From Nonomuraea polychroma (GTDB lineage Bacteria > Actinomycetota > Actinomycetes > Streptosporangiales > Streptosporangiaceae): a stretch of DNA of 64,000 nucleotides. Location: NCBI RefSeq assembly GCF_004011505.1, contig NZ_SAUN01000001.1:2542001-2606000 (forward strand), given 5' to 3'. Positions 1-9,081 of the stretch are shown in pieces (the first letter of the stretch is position 1; the number at the start of each line of letters is the position of its first letter). The notes below the pieces were generated by a model. That model saw only the letters and a program-made list of their open reading frames with translations, ran no database searches and was not told the origin of the DNA. Made by a program: the position numbers and the translations under genes.

Positions 1-2
1 CC

Positions 3-1274
3 GACATGATCTCGTACTCGGGCAGCCCCACCCAGATCCCGCTCACCACCGCTGGCTTCGGCACCCGAACCGGCAACACGAGCCGTCCGACCCTGTACGA
101 AGAGGGGCCCTGGGTCTACAAGCGCAACGGCCTCTACTACAACGTCTTCGCGGCGAAATGCTGCTCGGAGTTCATCGGTTACTCGACGGCCCCCGGCCCC
201 ACCGGGCCCTGGACCTACCGCGGGACGGTCATGCCCACGCAGGGCAGCAGCTTCACGAACCACCCCGGAATCATCGACTTCAACGGCGGGTCCTACTTCT
301 TCTACCACAACGGCGCCCTGCCGGGCGGTGGCGGCTTCACCCGCTCGGTGGCCGTGGAGAAGTTCAGCTACAACGCCGACGGAACCATCCCCACGATCAA
401 CATGACCACGACCGGAGCGCCCCAGGTGGGCACGTTGAACCCCTACGTACGCCAGGAGGCCGAGTCGATCGCCTGGGAGTCCGGCGTGGAGACCGAACCC
501 TCCAGCGAGGGCGGCATGAACGTCGGCTGGATCGAGAACGGCGACTACATCAAGGTCAAGGGCGTCGCCTTCGGCTCCGGCGCGACGTCCTTCAGCGCAC
601 GGGTGGCCTCCGCGACCAGCGGCGGCCGGATCGAGCTCCACCTCGACGGCGTCAACGGCACGCTGGTGGGGACCTGCACCGTGCCGGGGACCGGCGGCTG
701 GCAGACGTGGACGACCGTCACCTGCCCGGTGAACGGCGCGACGGGCACCCACGACCTGTATTTCAAGTACACCGGCGGGAGCGGCAACCTGTTCAACGTC
801 AACTGGTGGCAGTTCACCGGCGGCCCCGCAACCGGTGGGAACCTGCTGACCAACGGCGACATGGAGAGCGGCACGACGGGCTGGGGTGCGTCCGGCGGAG
901 CCCTGTCGTCCGTCACCGACCCGGTGCACGGCGGCGCGCGGGCGCTGTCCATCACCGGGCGCACGGCGTCATGGAATGGCACCACCCAGGATGTGACCAC
1001 CAAGCTCACCAACGGCAAGAGCTACACCACGAGCGTCTGGGTGCGGTCGCAGAGCGGCACGCCCAGCGCGAAGGCGACCCTGGCGGTCACCGCCAACGGC
1101 ACGACGAGCTATCTCCAGCTCACACCGGTGACGGCGGTGAACTCCGGCGGCTGGACCCAGCTCACCGGCACGGCGACCGTGTCATGGAGCGGAACGCTGA
1201 CCGGCGCCACCTTCTACGTCGAGACGGCCGCGGGCACCGACGGCTTCTCCATCGACGACGCCTCATTCCAGTAG
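3..1274 (+). CDS. Glycoside hydrolase family 43 enzyme with C-terminal CBMs, 5' end missing
   Basis: C-terminal 424 codons of a secreted hemicellulase; the frame is open at the window edge, so the start and signal peptide lie outside. Residues about 1-140 carry the last blades of a GH43 five-bladed propeller (arabinofuranosidase/xylosidase type); the Glu in YEEGPWVYK is at the position expected for the family's catalytic acid. It is followed by a CBM6-like beta-sandwich (about 145-275, beginning RQEAES, with SGGRIELHLDG and NWWQF), then a CBM4/9-type module (about 280-422, with NLLTNGDMESG and SIDDASF). The exact sugar cannot be told from this half. It is followed, same strand, by a secreted esterase, suggesting joint arabinoxylan attack outside the cell. 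Confidence 0.85.
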   Translation, partial: DMISYSGSPTQIPLTTAGFGTRTGNTSRPTLYEEGPWVYKRNGLYYNVFAAKCCSEFIGYSTAPGPTGPWTYRGTVMPTQGSSFTNHPGIIDFNGGSYFFYHNGALPGGGGFTRSVAVEKFSYNADGTIPTINMTTTGAPQVGTLNPYVRQEAESIAWESGVETEPSSEGGMNVGWIENGDYIKVKGVAFGSGATSFSARVASATSGGRIELHLDGVNGTLVGTCTVPGTGGWQTWTTVTCPVNGATGTHDLYFKYTGGSGNLFNVNWWQFTGGPATGGNLLTNGDMESGTTGWGASGGALSSVTDPVHGGARALSITGRTASWNGTTQDVTTKLTNGKSYTTSVWVRSQSGTPSAKATLAVTANGTTSYLQLTPVTAVNSGGWTQLTGTATVSWSGTLTGATFYVETAAGTDGFSIDDASFQ

Positions 1275-1486
1275 TCCCAAGCCGGCTGTCGCGCACGCGC
1301 CGCTCCGGCACGACCACCGACCACGCGGTCGCGGCAGGAGGCGGCGCGATCGCCCGGGTGAGGGCCGTCACGACTCGGCTCCGACCCGCGCATGCCGGCC
1401 GACCGACACTCCCGCCTCATCAGGAGGACGTGAATGGCTTCTCTGTCCAGATGCATCGGTATCCGCACCACGAGCGAGGTCATGTG

Positions 1487-2734
1487 ATGTCAAGGCACAG
1501 ATTCTTCTTAGGAGCGATCGCGGTCGCGGCACTTCTCGTTCTGGTCACGGGTCGTGCGGCGATGAGCAACGACGTCGGCAGAGCCACGGCATCCGCGGGT
1601 GCCGGCACCCTTGCGACGACCGCCGGATGCGGCAAGACCCCGACGCTGAGGAGCGGCACGCAGTCGATCCAGACCAGCGGCAAGAACCGCTCCTTCATCC
1701 TGCGGCTTCCCGACAACTACCAGAACAACACCCCCTACCGGTTGATCTTCGGCTTCCACTGGCGGGGCGGCACCGCCGCCGACGTCGACTCGGGCGGAAG
1801 CAGCGGGTACCCCTGGTCCTTCTACGGACTCAGGCAGCTGTCCAACAACGGCGCGATCTTCGTCGCGCCCCAAGGCTTCAACAACGGCTGGGCGAATACC
1901 AACGGTGAGGACGTCACCTTCGTCGACGACATGATCCGGCTCATCGAGTCGGATCTCTGTGTCGACACCTCGCAGCGCTTCGCCACCGGTTTCAGCTACG
2001 GCGGCGGGATGAGCTTCTCTCTCGCGTGCTCGCGGCCGACGGTCTTCCGGGCGGTCGCGGTCTTCTCCGGCGCGCAGCTCAGCGGGTGCAGCGGCGGGAC
2101 TCAGCCCATCGCGTACATGGGGCTGCATGGCATCGGGGACACGGTGCTCAACATCTCGCAGGGACGGGCGCTGCGTGACAGGTTCGTCCGCAACAACGGC
2201 TGTACCGCGCAGAACCCGCCCGAGCCGAGTTCGGGCAGCCGGAGCCACATCGTCACCACCTACTCGGGGTGCCGGGCCGGTTATCCGGTCGTCTGGGCCG
2301 CGTACGACAACGGTCACACGCCCGCCCCGGTGGACGGCACCTACACCGACAGCGGCGTCAACACCTGGACCAAGGCAGAGGTGTGGAAGTTCTTCTCCCA
2401 GTTCGGGAGTGGCTCGTCGCCCAGTCCGACGCCGGTCCCCGGTGGATGCACGGCCACGATGCAGACCGTGAACTCCTGGTCCGGCGGCTTCCAGTCCACC
2501 GTCACCGTCCGCGCCGGCAACACCCCCGTCAACGGCTGGACGGTCGGCTGGACCTGGCCGGGCGGGCAGACGATCAGCAGCCTGTGGAACGGCGTCCGCT
2601 CCGGCTCCGGAGCCGGCGTGACCGTCCGCAACGAGGCCTACAACGGCTCCATCGCCCCCGACGGCACCACCACGTTCGGCTTCACCGCCAATGGGGCCGC
2701 GGCCACACCCACCCTTACCTGCGACGCCTCCTGA
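1487..2734 (+). CDS. Secreted CE1-type esterase with C-terminal CBM2
   Basis: About 415 aa. Start ATG 1487 gives MSRHRFFLGAIAVAALLVLV, a clean signal peptide, with GAGG 8 bases upstream. An in-frame GTG at 1430 next to AGGAGG is an alternative but would put about 19 extra residues before the signal peptide. The body is an alpha/beta hydrolase of the feruloyl esterase/PHB-depolymerase-like CE1 group: the nucleophile is Ser170 in GFSYGGG and a likely catalytic His is His277 in YDNGHTP. A Ser/Pro linker (SSPSPTPVPGG) leads to a cellulose/xylan-binding CBM2 (about residues 320-415, with conserved Trp in VNGWTVGWTWPGGQ). It probably removes feruloyl or acetyl groups from xylan. A degraded lectin module follows the stop codon. 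Confidence 0.88.
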   Translation: MSRHRFFLGAIAVAALLVLVTGRAAMSNDVGRATASAGAGTLATTAGCGKTPTLRSGTQSIQTSGKNRSFILRLPDNYQNNTPYRLIFGFHWRGGTAADVDSGGSSGYPWSFYGLRQLSNNGAIFVAPQGFNNGWANTNGEDVTFVDDMIRLIESDLCVDTSQRFATGFSYGGGMSFSLACSRPTVFRAVAVFSGAQLSGCSGGTQPIAYMGLHGIGDTVLNISQGRALRDRFVRNNGCTAQNPPEPSSGSRSHIVTTYSGCRAGYPVVWAAYDNGHTPAPVDGTYTDSGVNTWTKAEVWKFFSQFGSGSSPSPTPVPGGCTATMQTVNSWSGGFQSTVTVRAGNTPVNGWTVGWTWPGGQTISSLWNGVRSGSGAGVTVRNEAYNGSIAPDGTTTFGFTANGAAATPTLTCDAS

Positions 2735-2748
2735 TCAGGTGAGGGCGT

Positions 2749-2956
2749 ATGGACGGGCCGGACGCCACCGCGAACGGCACCAAGCTCAGCCTCTGGTCCT
2801 GTGACGGCGGCGCCAGCCAACGCCGGAGCCTTGCCTGACCCGGTTGTCGTCTCGGGGCGGTGCCTGGACGTCGCCGGCGCCTCGCAGACCAACGGTACGC
2901 AGGCGCAGATCTGGGACTGCGACGGCGGCGTCGACCAGCGCTGGACCCGGACCTGA
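2749..2956 (+). pseudogene. Remnant of a ricin-type beta-trefoil lectin (CBM13) module
   Basis: Two short stretches just after the esterase stop read as ricin-B repeats but in different frames. From 2749, ANGTKLSLWSCDGGASQR ends in a stop near 2836. From about 2837, one frame over, comes GRCLDVAGASQTNGTQAQIW followed by DCDGGVDQRW and a TGA at 2956. The CLDV and QxW motifs are typical of this fold. One or more frameshifts and loss of the N-terminal arm make it non-functional. It may once have been the C-terminal CBM of a neighbouring hydrolase. Confidence 0.75.
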
Positions 2957-2971
2957 GGAACATGGCGAGAA

Positions 2972-3013
2972 ACACCTTCGCCGGAGGCGGTCCTCCGCTT
3001 CCGGCGAAGGTGT
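2972..3013. terminator. Bidirectional intrinsic terminator hairpin
   Basis: Nineteen-base arms (2972-2990 and 2995-3013) pair with one G-T position around a TCCT loop; the outer 14 bases (ACACCTTCGCCGGA) are a perfect inverted repeat. It sits between the rightward esterase/lectin remnant and the leftward beta-helix gene, so it can end transcripts from both sides. There is no U-tract, as is common in actinomycetes. Confidence 0.8.
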
Positions 3014-3029
3014 CCACGAGGTGCACTCC

Positions 3030-5987
3030 CTACGTGCTCACTCTGAAGTCGCTGAAGCTGAACTGGCCTGTCACGCCGGCCGCGTGAGAGGTCGCGATCA
3101 ACCCCGCGTCCTGCGTTCCGGCGATGCCGGGCAGGGTGGCGGTCGGGCCGACCTTGATCCAATCGGTGCCGTTCGTGGAGTAGTAGCCGCTGACCTCGTT
3201 GCCGGAGCGGACGAGGCGGACCCAGGCCGGCGCCTTGGTCCCAGAGACTGCGCTGAACGAGTCGAGGTAACCGTTGCCGTTGGAGTCCCACTGGAAGGCG
3301 ACCCCGTTGCCGGGGGTGACGACCATGACGGCGTACCCGGGCGACGACGCGGCGGCGGTGAGATCGTTGCGGATGACGACACCCGCCTTGGCCCAGGAGT
3401 TGGTGTTGTCCATCTCGGTGACCCGGGCCGTCACCGTGGCGGTGGTTCCGACCGCGTCGTCCTGGTAGATGGCGCCGTACTCGTCGAATGACCCGCCGCC
3501 GTCCTGCCAGATGTCGGTGCCGGAGGTCAGGATGGCGTACGCGGATCCGGCTTCGGCGAACCGGCTCGGCACCGAGCCGTACCCCTTCAGGGACGTCAGC
3601 GGGTTGAGCGCGGTCAGTGTCAGCGACCTCTTCAGCGCGTACTCGGTCCTGCCTGCCTGGAACGTCAGTGACATCGTGACCGGCGCGCGGTCGACCGGGG
3701 TCGTGACCGACCCGGGCGCCGTGACCTTCCACGACACGGTGGCCGAGGCGCCCGCGGGGAGGTCCGGCTTCAGCGGCTCGCCGATGGGCACGGCCTGCCA
3801 CCTCTCGGGGACGGTGATCCGGGCACGCAGGCCGGAAGCCGGGCTGTCACCGATGTTCGCGACCGTGGCGGTGACCGTGCTCGTACCACCGGCGCTCACG
3901 CTGACCGGTTCGGCCACGAGGTAGGCGCCGACCGGCGGGCGCTGCGGGTCGGCTGGACCGCGGTACTGGCCGGTCGGACCCGCCTTGTGGATCACTTCGC
4001 TGGCCGCGATCGGGAGATTGCCGGAGGTGATGGCGGTGTTGTCGCGTGTGACATTGCCGCGCTGGCCGTTGACGATGCCGGTGATGGCCGGGTTGGTCGC
4101 GAAGTTTCCGGTCAGTGTGAGGTTGCCGGTGTGGTTGCCGTTCTGGTTGTTGGCATGCGCCCACTGCCCCGCGGTGTTGACGAACACGTTGCGGTTCGCG
4201 GACAGGTACCGCGAGCCCTCGTCGAAGTACAGGCCGAGCTGCCCGCTGTTCTCGCAGTAGTTCTCGTCGATCGTGCTGCGGGACATCGCGGAGAGGGTGT
4301 AGATGCAGCCGGCGTCGTTCATCGTCTGGATGACGTTGCGCACGTGGTTACCCACCACGCGGACATCGCTCGAGGTCGTCGGGGTGTCGTAGATCGGCTG
4401 GAAGTCGTAGAGCCCGCGGTTGATGTACTCGGGGCTGCCGCCCGGGTCGTTGGCGCCCCAGCCGAAACCGACGCCGATGCCGGTGTAGGGCATGTCCGAG
4501 ACGTAGTTGTGCTCGATGGTCAGCCGCGTGACGTAGCTGGCGAAGATCGCGTCCTGGTCCTGGTATTCGAGCGCGGTCGCGTAGACCCGGTTGTCACTGA
4601 TCTTTATGTCGCTGTTGACCATGCGCGGGTCGGAGGGGTGGTGGGCGTCGGGCCGTACACCGCCGACCACGATGCCGCCGCCGGCGCTCGCGGTGAAGGT
4701 GCTTCCCGTGACCGTCACCTTGTGCGCGCCCAATCCCACGCCGCTGGCGTGGGCGTTGGCGTCGTTGCCGATGCCGAGCCCGACGGAACCGAGGTTCACG
4801 AAGGTGGCGCCGGCGAAGCTGACATTCTCCGCGGCTGACACCTGCACCGCGGCGGGTGCCTGTGCCCAGCCGTTGCGCGCTCCTTCGAATCCCTTGCAGC
4901 CGACCGCGCACGAGGTGAACGCGTCGGTCGGCCGGTGCGGCTGAACGCCGCTGATGAACGTGCCGGTCTGCTGGTTGGCGTATCCGTCGGCAGTGCTGGG
5001 GTGCATCCATGTGGTGCCGGTGAAGGTCAGGCCCTCGAACCGCAGGTTGCGGGCAGGCTCGTCGTACGTCCCGCCGACCTGCAGCAGCGACTCCAGCCGC
5101 GGCAGCTCGACGCGCGCACGTGAGAGATCCTGCCCGGCGAGCGGCTTGTAGTAGAGCGTCCCGGCACTCGTGTCCAGGTACCACTCGCCGGGCTCGTCCA
5201 GGAACTTCCTGGAGTTCAGCAGGAAGAAGGTCGGCGTGCGGAACGGAGACTGGATGGTGTCGTAACCGTAGGTGTTGTTGTCCCAGGCTGGTTGCTGCAT
5301 GACGACCGTGGAGCCGGAGATGCTCTGCACGGGCGCGAAACGGTTGGTGAACGACAACATCGCCTGGAAGTCGATGCGCTTCTGGTCGGGCAGCGTGGCC
5401 AGGTAGGCGAGACCGGGGTTGTTGACGGTGAAGCCGGTCGCGTTGAGCTTGATGTCGTCGCGGGCCAGCTTGGTGCGTGCCCGCTGTGCCATGACGCCGT
5501 CGACGTAGAGCTGCCGGCTGTCGAATCCGGTGCCGACCTGGGCCTTGTAGACGCCCGTCGCGGCGTCGTCGAGCACCCAGCCGGTGACGGGCTTGGCGCC
5601 GGTCAGCACGGGCTTGGCTCCGCGCCTGGCCTTCCAGGTCACGGTGTGCCCGTTCCGGCCGGAGTCGGCGGCGTCGAACCGCAGCGGTGCGGTCAGCCGA
5701 TAGGTGCCGTCGAGGAGTTCGACGGTGACGTCGCGGTTGCCCTCCGCGGCCGCCTGGCGCGCCCGCCGTTGTGCCTCCTCCAGGGTCGCCAGCGGCCGTC
5801 CGGCGCTGGCCGGGCCCTTGTCGTCGGCGTTCTTGGCCCCGGCGGGCGCGACCACGATCGTCTGGTCTCCCCGGGCCGTGGCCTCCGCCCGGGCGGCGAC
5901 CGGGCCGACGATGAGTCCGGCCGCGATCAGTAAGGCGGCCGACGCCGCAGCCGATGTTCGTCTGTGCAGCACGAGTGACGGACGCAC
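3030..5987 (-). CDS. Secreted right-handed beta-helix glycosidase (GH141-like) with NEW3 and C-terminal lectin-like domain
   Basis: 985 aa, GTG start with AAAGGGA upstream; the N-terminus MRPSLVLHRRTSAAASAALL is a signal peptide. Residues about 40-650 match the large parallel beta-helix family that includes GH141 (alpha-L-fucosidase and xylanase activities are known); repeated Asn/Gly-rich rungs (for example ISDNRVYATALEYQDQDAIF) support the helix. A NEW3 (alpha-galactosidase-associated) domain spans about 690-790, and a final 190-residue jelly-roll (DIWQDGGGSFDEYGAIYQ, NSWAKAGVVIR, DSNGNGYLDSF) resembles LamG/DUF1349 carbohydrate-binding modules. Substrate is not determinable from sequence; a pectic or hemicellulosic polymer is likely. 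It is transcribed on its own, away from the enolase operon upstream. Confidence 0.75.
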   Translation of the reverse strand: MRPSLVLHRRTSAAASAALLIAAGLIVGPVAARAEATARGDQTIVVAPAGAKNADDKGPASAGRPLATLEEAQRRARQAAAEGNRDVTVELLDGTYRLTAPLRFDAADSGRNGHTVTWKARRGAKPVLTGAKPVTGWVLDDAATGVYKAQVGTGFDSRQLYVDGVMAQRARTKLARDDIKLNATGFTVNNPGLAYLATLPDQKRIDFQAMLSFTNRFAPVQSISGSTVVMQQPAWDNNTYGYDTIQSPFRTPTFFLLNSRKFLDEPGEWYLDTSAGTLYYKPLAGQDLSRARVELPRLESLLQVGGTYDEPARNLRFEGLTFTGTTWMHPSTADGYANQQTGTFISGVQPHRPTDAFTSCAVGCKGFEGARNGWAQAPAAVQVSAAENVSFAGATFVNLGSVGLGIGNDANAHASGVGLGAHKVTVTGSTFTASAGGGIVVGGVRPDAHHPSDPRMVNSDIKISDNRVYATALEYQDQDAIFASYVTRLTIEHNYVSDMPYTGIGVGFGWGANDPGGSPEYINRGLYDFQPIYDTPTTSSDVRVVGNHVRNVIQTMNDAGCIYTLSAMSRSTIDENYCENSGQLGLYFDEGSRYLSANRNVFVNTAGQWAHANNQNGNHTGNLTLTGNFATNPAITGIVNGQRGNVTRDNTAITSGNLPIAASEVIHKAGPTGQYRGPADPQRPPVGAYLVAEPVSVSAGGTSTVTATVANIGDSPASGLRARITVPERWQAVPIGEPLKPDLPAGASATVSWKVTAPGSVTTPVDRAPVTMSLTFQAGRTEYALKRSLTLTALNPLTSLKGYGSVPSRFAEAGSAYAILTSGTDIWQDGGGSFDEYGAIYQDDAVGTTATVTARVTEMDNTNSWAKAGVVIRNDLTAAASSPGYAVMVVTPGNGVAFQWDSNGNGYLDSFSAVSGTKAPAWVRLVRSGNEVSGYYSTNGTDWIKVGPTATLPGIAGTQDAGLIATSHAAGVTGQFSFSDFRVST

Positions 5988-6080
5988 GCGTGTTCCCTTT
6001 CTTCCGGCACGTAGGTGGCAAGGACGGGAGGCGGCGAACGGTGCGAGTTCACCTCGCCGTCCGGTCGTGAGGGTCTACGA

Positions 6081-7265
6081 CTAGGGGGTGAGCTGGCGAT
6101 GCGATGCGGCGCCGTGATCGGCCACCGCCAGCAGTCGCCGTCCGGCGTGCTCGGGCCGGACGTTGGGGGTCTCGGCCGTCATGCCGTCGTCCGGCCGACG
6201 GGTGAACGAGGTGACGGCGTCCTCGTCGATCGTGACGCCCAGGCCCGCGGAGTCTCCGAGGATGAACGCGCCGTCCTCGACGGTCAGGTCGAGGGACACG
6301 CCGAGTGGTGGCTGCAGGTCCTGCAGCTCGCTGATCAGGTGGTTCGGTACCGACGTCGCGGCGTGCAGCAGGGCGATCGGGGTGGTGCCGATCGGACTGA
6401 CCGGCAGGTCATGGGCGTGTGCCAGAGCGGATACTCGCAGGAAATGGGTGATCCCCCAGACGGCGGCCATCTGGACGATGTCGACGGCTCCCGCGGCCAG
6501 CAGCGGTCGATACTGCTCGAGACCGGTGAGATTCTCCCCCGTGGCGACCGAGGCACGGACCCCGCGGCCGACGACGGCCAGGCCTTCGGCGTCCCACCGC
6601 CGGACCGGCTCTTCGATCCACGTGAGATCCAGTGTGCGTTCGAGCTCGCGGACGTGCCGGACCGCCTGCTTGCGGGTCCAGGCCTCGTTCACGTCGAGCA
6701 TCAGGCCCGGTCGCGATCCGTGCCCGGCCTCGGTCAGGACCTCTCGTACCAGTGTCAGGCGGTGCCGGTCGCGGTCGATGTCGAGGCCGCCCTTGATCTT
6801 GGCCGCCCGCAGCCCGTGCCGGGCGTAGACCTGGTAAAGGGAGAGGAGTTCCTCGTCGGTCAGGCTGATGTCCAGGCCGGAGGCGTAGGCGGGAACCCGC
6901 CGGTCGCGACCGCCCAGCAGGCGCCAGAGCGGTTCGCCGGCGGCCTGCGCCTTGATGTCCCACAGAGCGGTGTCGAGCGCGCCGATGGTCCCGAACACGG
7001 CGCCCGCGTGGCCGGCCTTGAAGGTCTGCCGCAGCATGCGGTCGTAGAGCGCCGTCACGCCGCGCGGATCCTCGCCTTCGACGGCGGCGAAGATGGTGTC
7101 GAGGTGCGTGTGCGGCCCGAGGCCGACCCCGGTGATCCCCTCGTCGGTGTCGACCATGATGATCGGCACCGGCACGTTCCCGTCGGCGTAGACGCCGTTG
7201 GCGTCACCGACGGGGCGGCCCCATTCATGCACCGTCGTCAGCGTGCGATACCCCGAAATACGCAT
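6081..7265 (-). CDS. Enolase-superfamily sugar-acid dehydratase or racemase
   Basis: 394 aa from ATG 7265 (MRISGYRTLTT); the permease stop ends one base before this ATG, which supports it over an in-frame start at 7295. This is a mandelate racemase/muconate lactonizing-type enzyme: a capping domain at about 1-130, then a TIM barrel with a KxK base (AAKIKGG) and metal ligands in MLDVNEAW, WIEEPV and ATGENL. I see no His-Asp dyad like that of mandelate racemase (the segment reads LPVSPIG), so it may be a Lys-based epimerase or dehydratase. Co-transcription with a MalFG importer suggests it acts on a sugar acid produced from the imported glycan. Confidence 0.82.
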   Translation of the reverse strand: MRISGYRTLTTVHEWGRPVGDANGVYADGNVPVPIIMVDTDEGITGVGLGPHTHLDTIFAAVEGEDPRGVTALYDRMLRQTFKAGHAGAVFGTIGALDTALWDIKAQAAGEPLWRLLGGRDRRVPAYASGLDISLTDEELLSLYQVYARHGLRAAKIKGGLDIDRDRHRLTLVREVLTEAGHGSRPGLMLDVNEAWTRKQAVRHVRELERTLDLTWIEEPVRRWDAEGLAVVGRGVRASVATGENLTGLEQYRPLLAAGAVDIVQMAAVWGITHFLRVSALAHAHDLPVSPIGTTPIALLHAATSVPNHLISELQDLQPPLGVSLDLTVEDGAFILGDSAGLGVTIDEDAVTSFTRRPDDGMTAETPNVRPEHAGRRLLAVADHGAASHRQLTP

Positions 7266-7266
7266 G

Positions 7267-8094
7267 TCAGCCCTTCGTGGAGCCGGCGGTGACACCGTCG
7301 GCGATCTGACGCTGAAGGAAGAGATAGATCAACAGGACGGGTATCGCGGCGATCAGAACTCCTGAGGCGAACTGGGGGATGTTGTCCGAGTACTGCCCGC
7401 GCAGCGAGGTGACCCCGACCATGAGGGTGCGATGCTCTGGCGAGGGCATCATCAGCAGGGCGATGAGCACGTCGTTCCAGCAGAACAGGGCATCGAGGAT
7501 GCCGACCGACAACAGGGCCGGAGCACCGAGCGGGATCATGATCCGCCGGTAGACGCCGTAGGTGGAGTTCCCGTCGATCCTTGCCGCGTGGATGATCTCC
7601 ACCGGGATGGTCCTGTAGTGGCTCGTCATCAGGAAGATGGTGAACGGGAGGAACTGTGCGACGTAGGCCAGAATGAGTCCCGGGTAGGTGTCGATGAGGC
7701 CGCTGTCCGTCATGATCCGGGCCAGCGGCACCATGATCACCTGGAACGGGACGAACAGCGCCGCAAGGCAGCCCAGGAACAACGCCGAGGAGCCGCGGAA
7801 CCGCAACTGACTCAGCGCGAAGCCGGCCATCGACCCGAAGAGCAGCAGCAGGACCACCGAGACCGTCACCACGATGAGCGAGTTGGCGAAGTAGCGCGCC
7901 ATGCCGACGCTGTTCCACGCCGCAGCGATGTTCTCCAGGTGCAGGGAGGTCGTGGGGGAGAACCGGTCGAGGATGTACTCCCGCCGGGTCTTCATGGCGA
8001 CGTTGGTGGTGAACACGAGGGGATAGATGGTCGCCAGCGCGAGGAGCGCCATCGGGACGGCGGCCACCCACCTGCCCAAGCGCTTGCCGGGCAT
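7267..8094 (-). CDS. Carbohydrate ABC transporter permease, MalG type
   Basis: 275 aa with six predicted membrane helices. The EAA loop is EIIHAARIDGNSTYGVYRRI, the surface that contacts the ATPase, and the C-terminus (LFLQRQIADGVTAGSTKG) is typical of the family. Its ATG overlaps the stop of the MalF-type partner in TGATG, so the two are translationally coupled. No ATPase gene is present; as usual in actinomycetes, a shared MsiK-type ATPase elsewhere would energise it. The imported sugar is unknown; the neighbouring enolase-superfamily gene hints at an oligosaccharide yielding sugar acids. Confidence 0.9.
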   Translation of the reverse strand: MPGKRLGRWVAAVPMALLALATIYPLVFTTNVAMKTRREYILDRFSPTTSLHLENIAAAWNSVGMARYFANSLIVVTVSVVLLLLFGSMAGFALSQLRFRGSSALFLGCLAALFVPFQVIMVPLARIMTDSGLIDTYPGLILAYVAQFLPFTIFLMTSHYRTIPVEIIHAARIDGNSTYGVYRRIMIPLGAPALLSVGILDALFCWNDVLIALLMMPSPEHRTLMVGVTSLRGQYSDNIPQFASGVLIAAIPVLLIYLFLQRQIADGVTAGSTKG

Positions 8095-9077
8095 CAGTCT
8101 TCCCTCCCCGCACGGCGGAGCACGCTCACCTGCAGGATTCCGACCACGAGCATGATGAGGAACAGCACCGTCGATGCGGCCGAGGCGAGTGCCGGGCGGT
8201 TCATCTGTCCCTGCTGGATCCAGACGTAGAACTCCGGCAAGTATGTCGAACCTTCAGGGCCGCCGCTGGTCATGACGTACAGCAGGCCGAACATGGACGT
8301 CAGCATTCCGATCATGGTGGTCACGAACACGAACTGGATGGTGCGGGACAGGCCCGGGACGATGACATGCCAGATGATCTGGGGCAGTGACGCGCCGTCC
8401 ATCCGGGCGGCGTCCAGGAGCGCGGCGTCCAGCGTGGAGAATCCGGCGAGGAACACCACCAGGGCCATCCCGAACGTCGCCCAGATGTGCACGCCGACGA
8501 CCGTGAACATGGCGATGCCCGGGTCGCCGAGCCAGTCGATGGGGCCGAGGCCGATCTGCGCCAGGGCGGTGTTCAGCGGGCCGTCGAAGCCGAGCATCAG
8601 GTTGAAGATCGCACCGACGATCACCGGCGAGAGCACGGCCGGGAAGAAGTAGACGCCGCGGAAGACCCGATGCCCGGGCACCCGCAGGTAGATGAAGGTC
8701 GCCAGCAGGCCGGGGATCGCCACCGCGACGGGAAGCAGGATCACCAGCAAGCCGACATTGCGCAGCGCGGTGCGGAACAACGGATCGTTCAGCAGTTCGG
8801 CGTAGTTGTCGAAGCCGACGAAGGTCCCGTTGCGCTCGCCGTCGCCGGTGAAGGAGAAGTTGACGCCCAGCAGGAGCGGCCACAACCGCAGCGCCACGAT
8901 GATCAGTACGGCCGGAGCCACCAGGACGAAGGGCGCGAGACGCTCGGCCCGCGCCCCGCGGGGGACGCGCCGCGAGGTCCTCCCGGTGCCGTGGCGCCCT
9001 GGCTGCTCGACCTCTGCTCCGGCGGTCCGCTCCGCCTGCGCCGAGCGGACAGCCGGTGACGAGCCTCCGATCGGCAC
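8094..9077 (-). CDS. Carbohydrate ABC transporter permease, MalF type
   Basis: 327 aa, GTG start 9077 (MPIGGSSPAV), five bases after the binding-protein stop. The first 45 residues are a polar, Arg-rich cytoplasmic tail, followed by six membrane helices beginning FVLVAPAVLIIVALRLWPLL. The EAA loop reads LLDAARMDGASLPQIIWHVI. It pairs with the downstream MalG-type permease and the upstream lipoprotein to form one importer. Confidence 0.9.
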   Translation of the reverse strand: MPIGGSSPAVRSAQAERTAGAEVEQPGRHGTGRTSRRVPRGARAERLAPFVLVAPAVLIIVALRLWPLLLGVNFSFTGDGERNGTFVGFDNYAELLNDPLFRTALRNVGLLVILLPVAVAIPGLLATFIYLRVPGHRVFRGVYFFPAVLSPVIVGAIFNLMLGFDGPLNTALAQIGLGPIDWLGDPGIAMFTVVGVHIWATFGMALVVFLAGFSTLDAALLDAARMDGASLPQIIWHVIVPGLSRTIQFVFVTTMIGMLTSMFGLLYVMTSGGPEGSTYLPEFYVWIQQGQMNRPALASAASTVLFLIMLVVGILQVSVLRRAGRED

Positions 9078-9081
9078 GCGA

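Noticed and set aside
158..1486. Extending the CE1 esterase upstream in its open frame
   Set aside because: The upstream part overlaps GH43 in another frame and is Arg/His-rich; a signal peptide with ribosome site begins at 1487.
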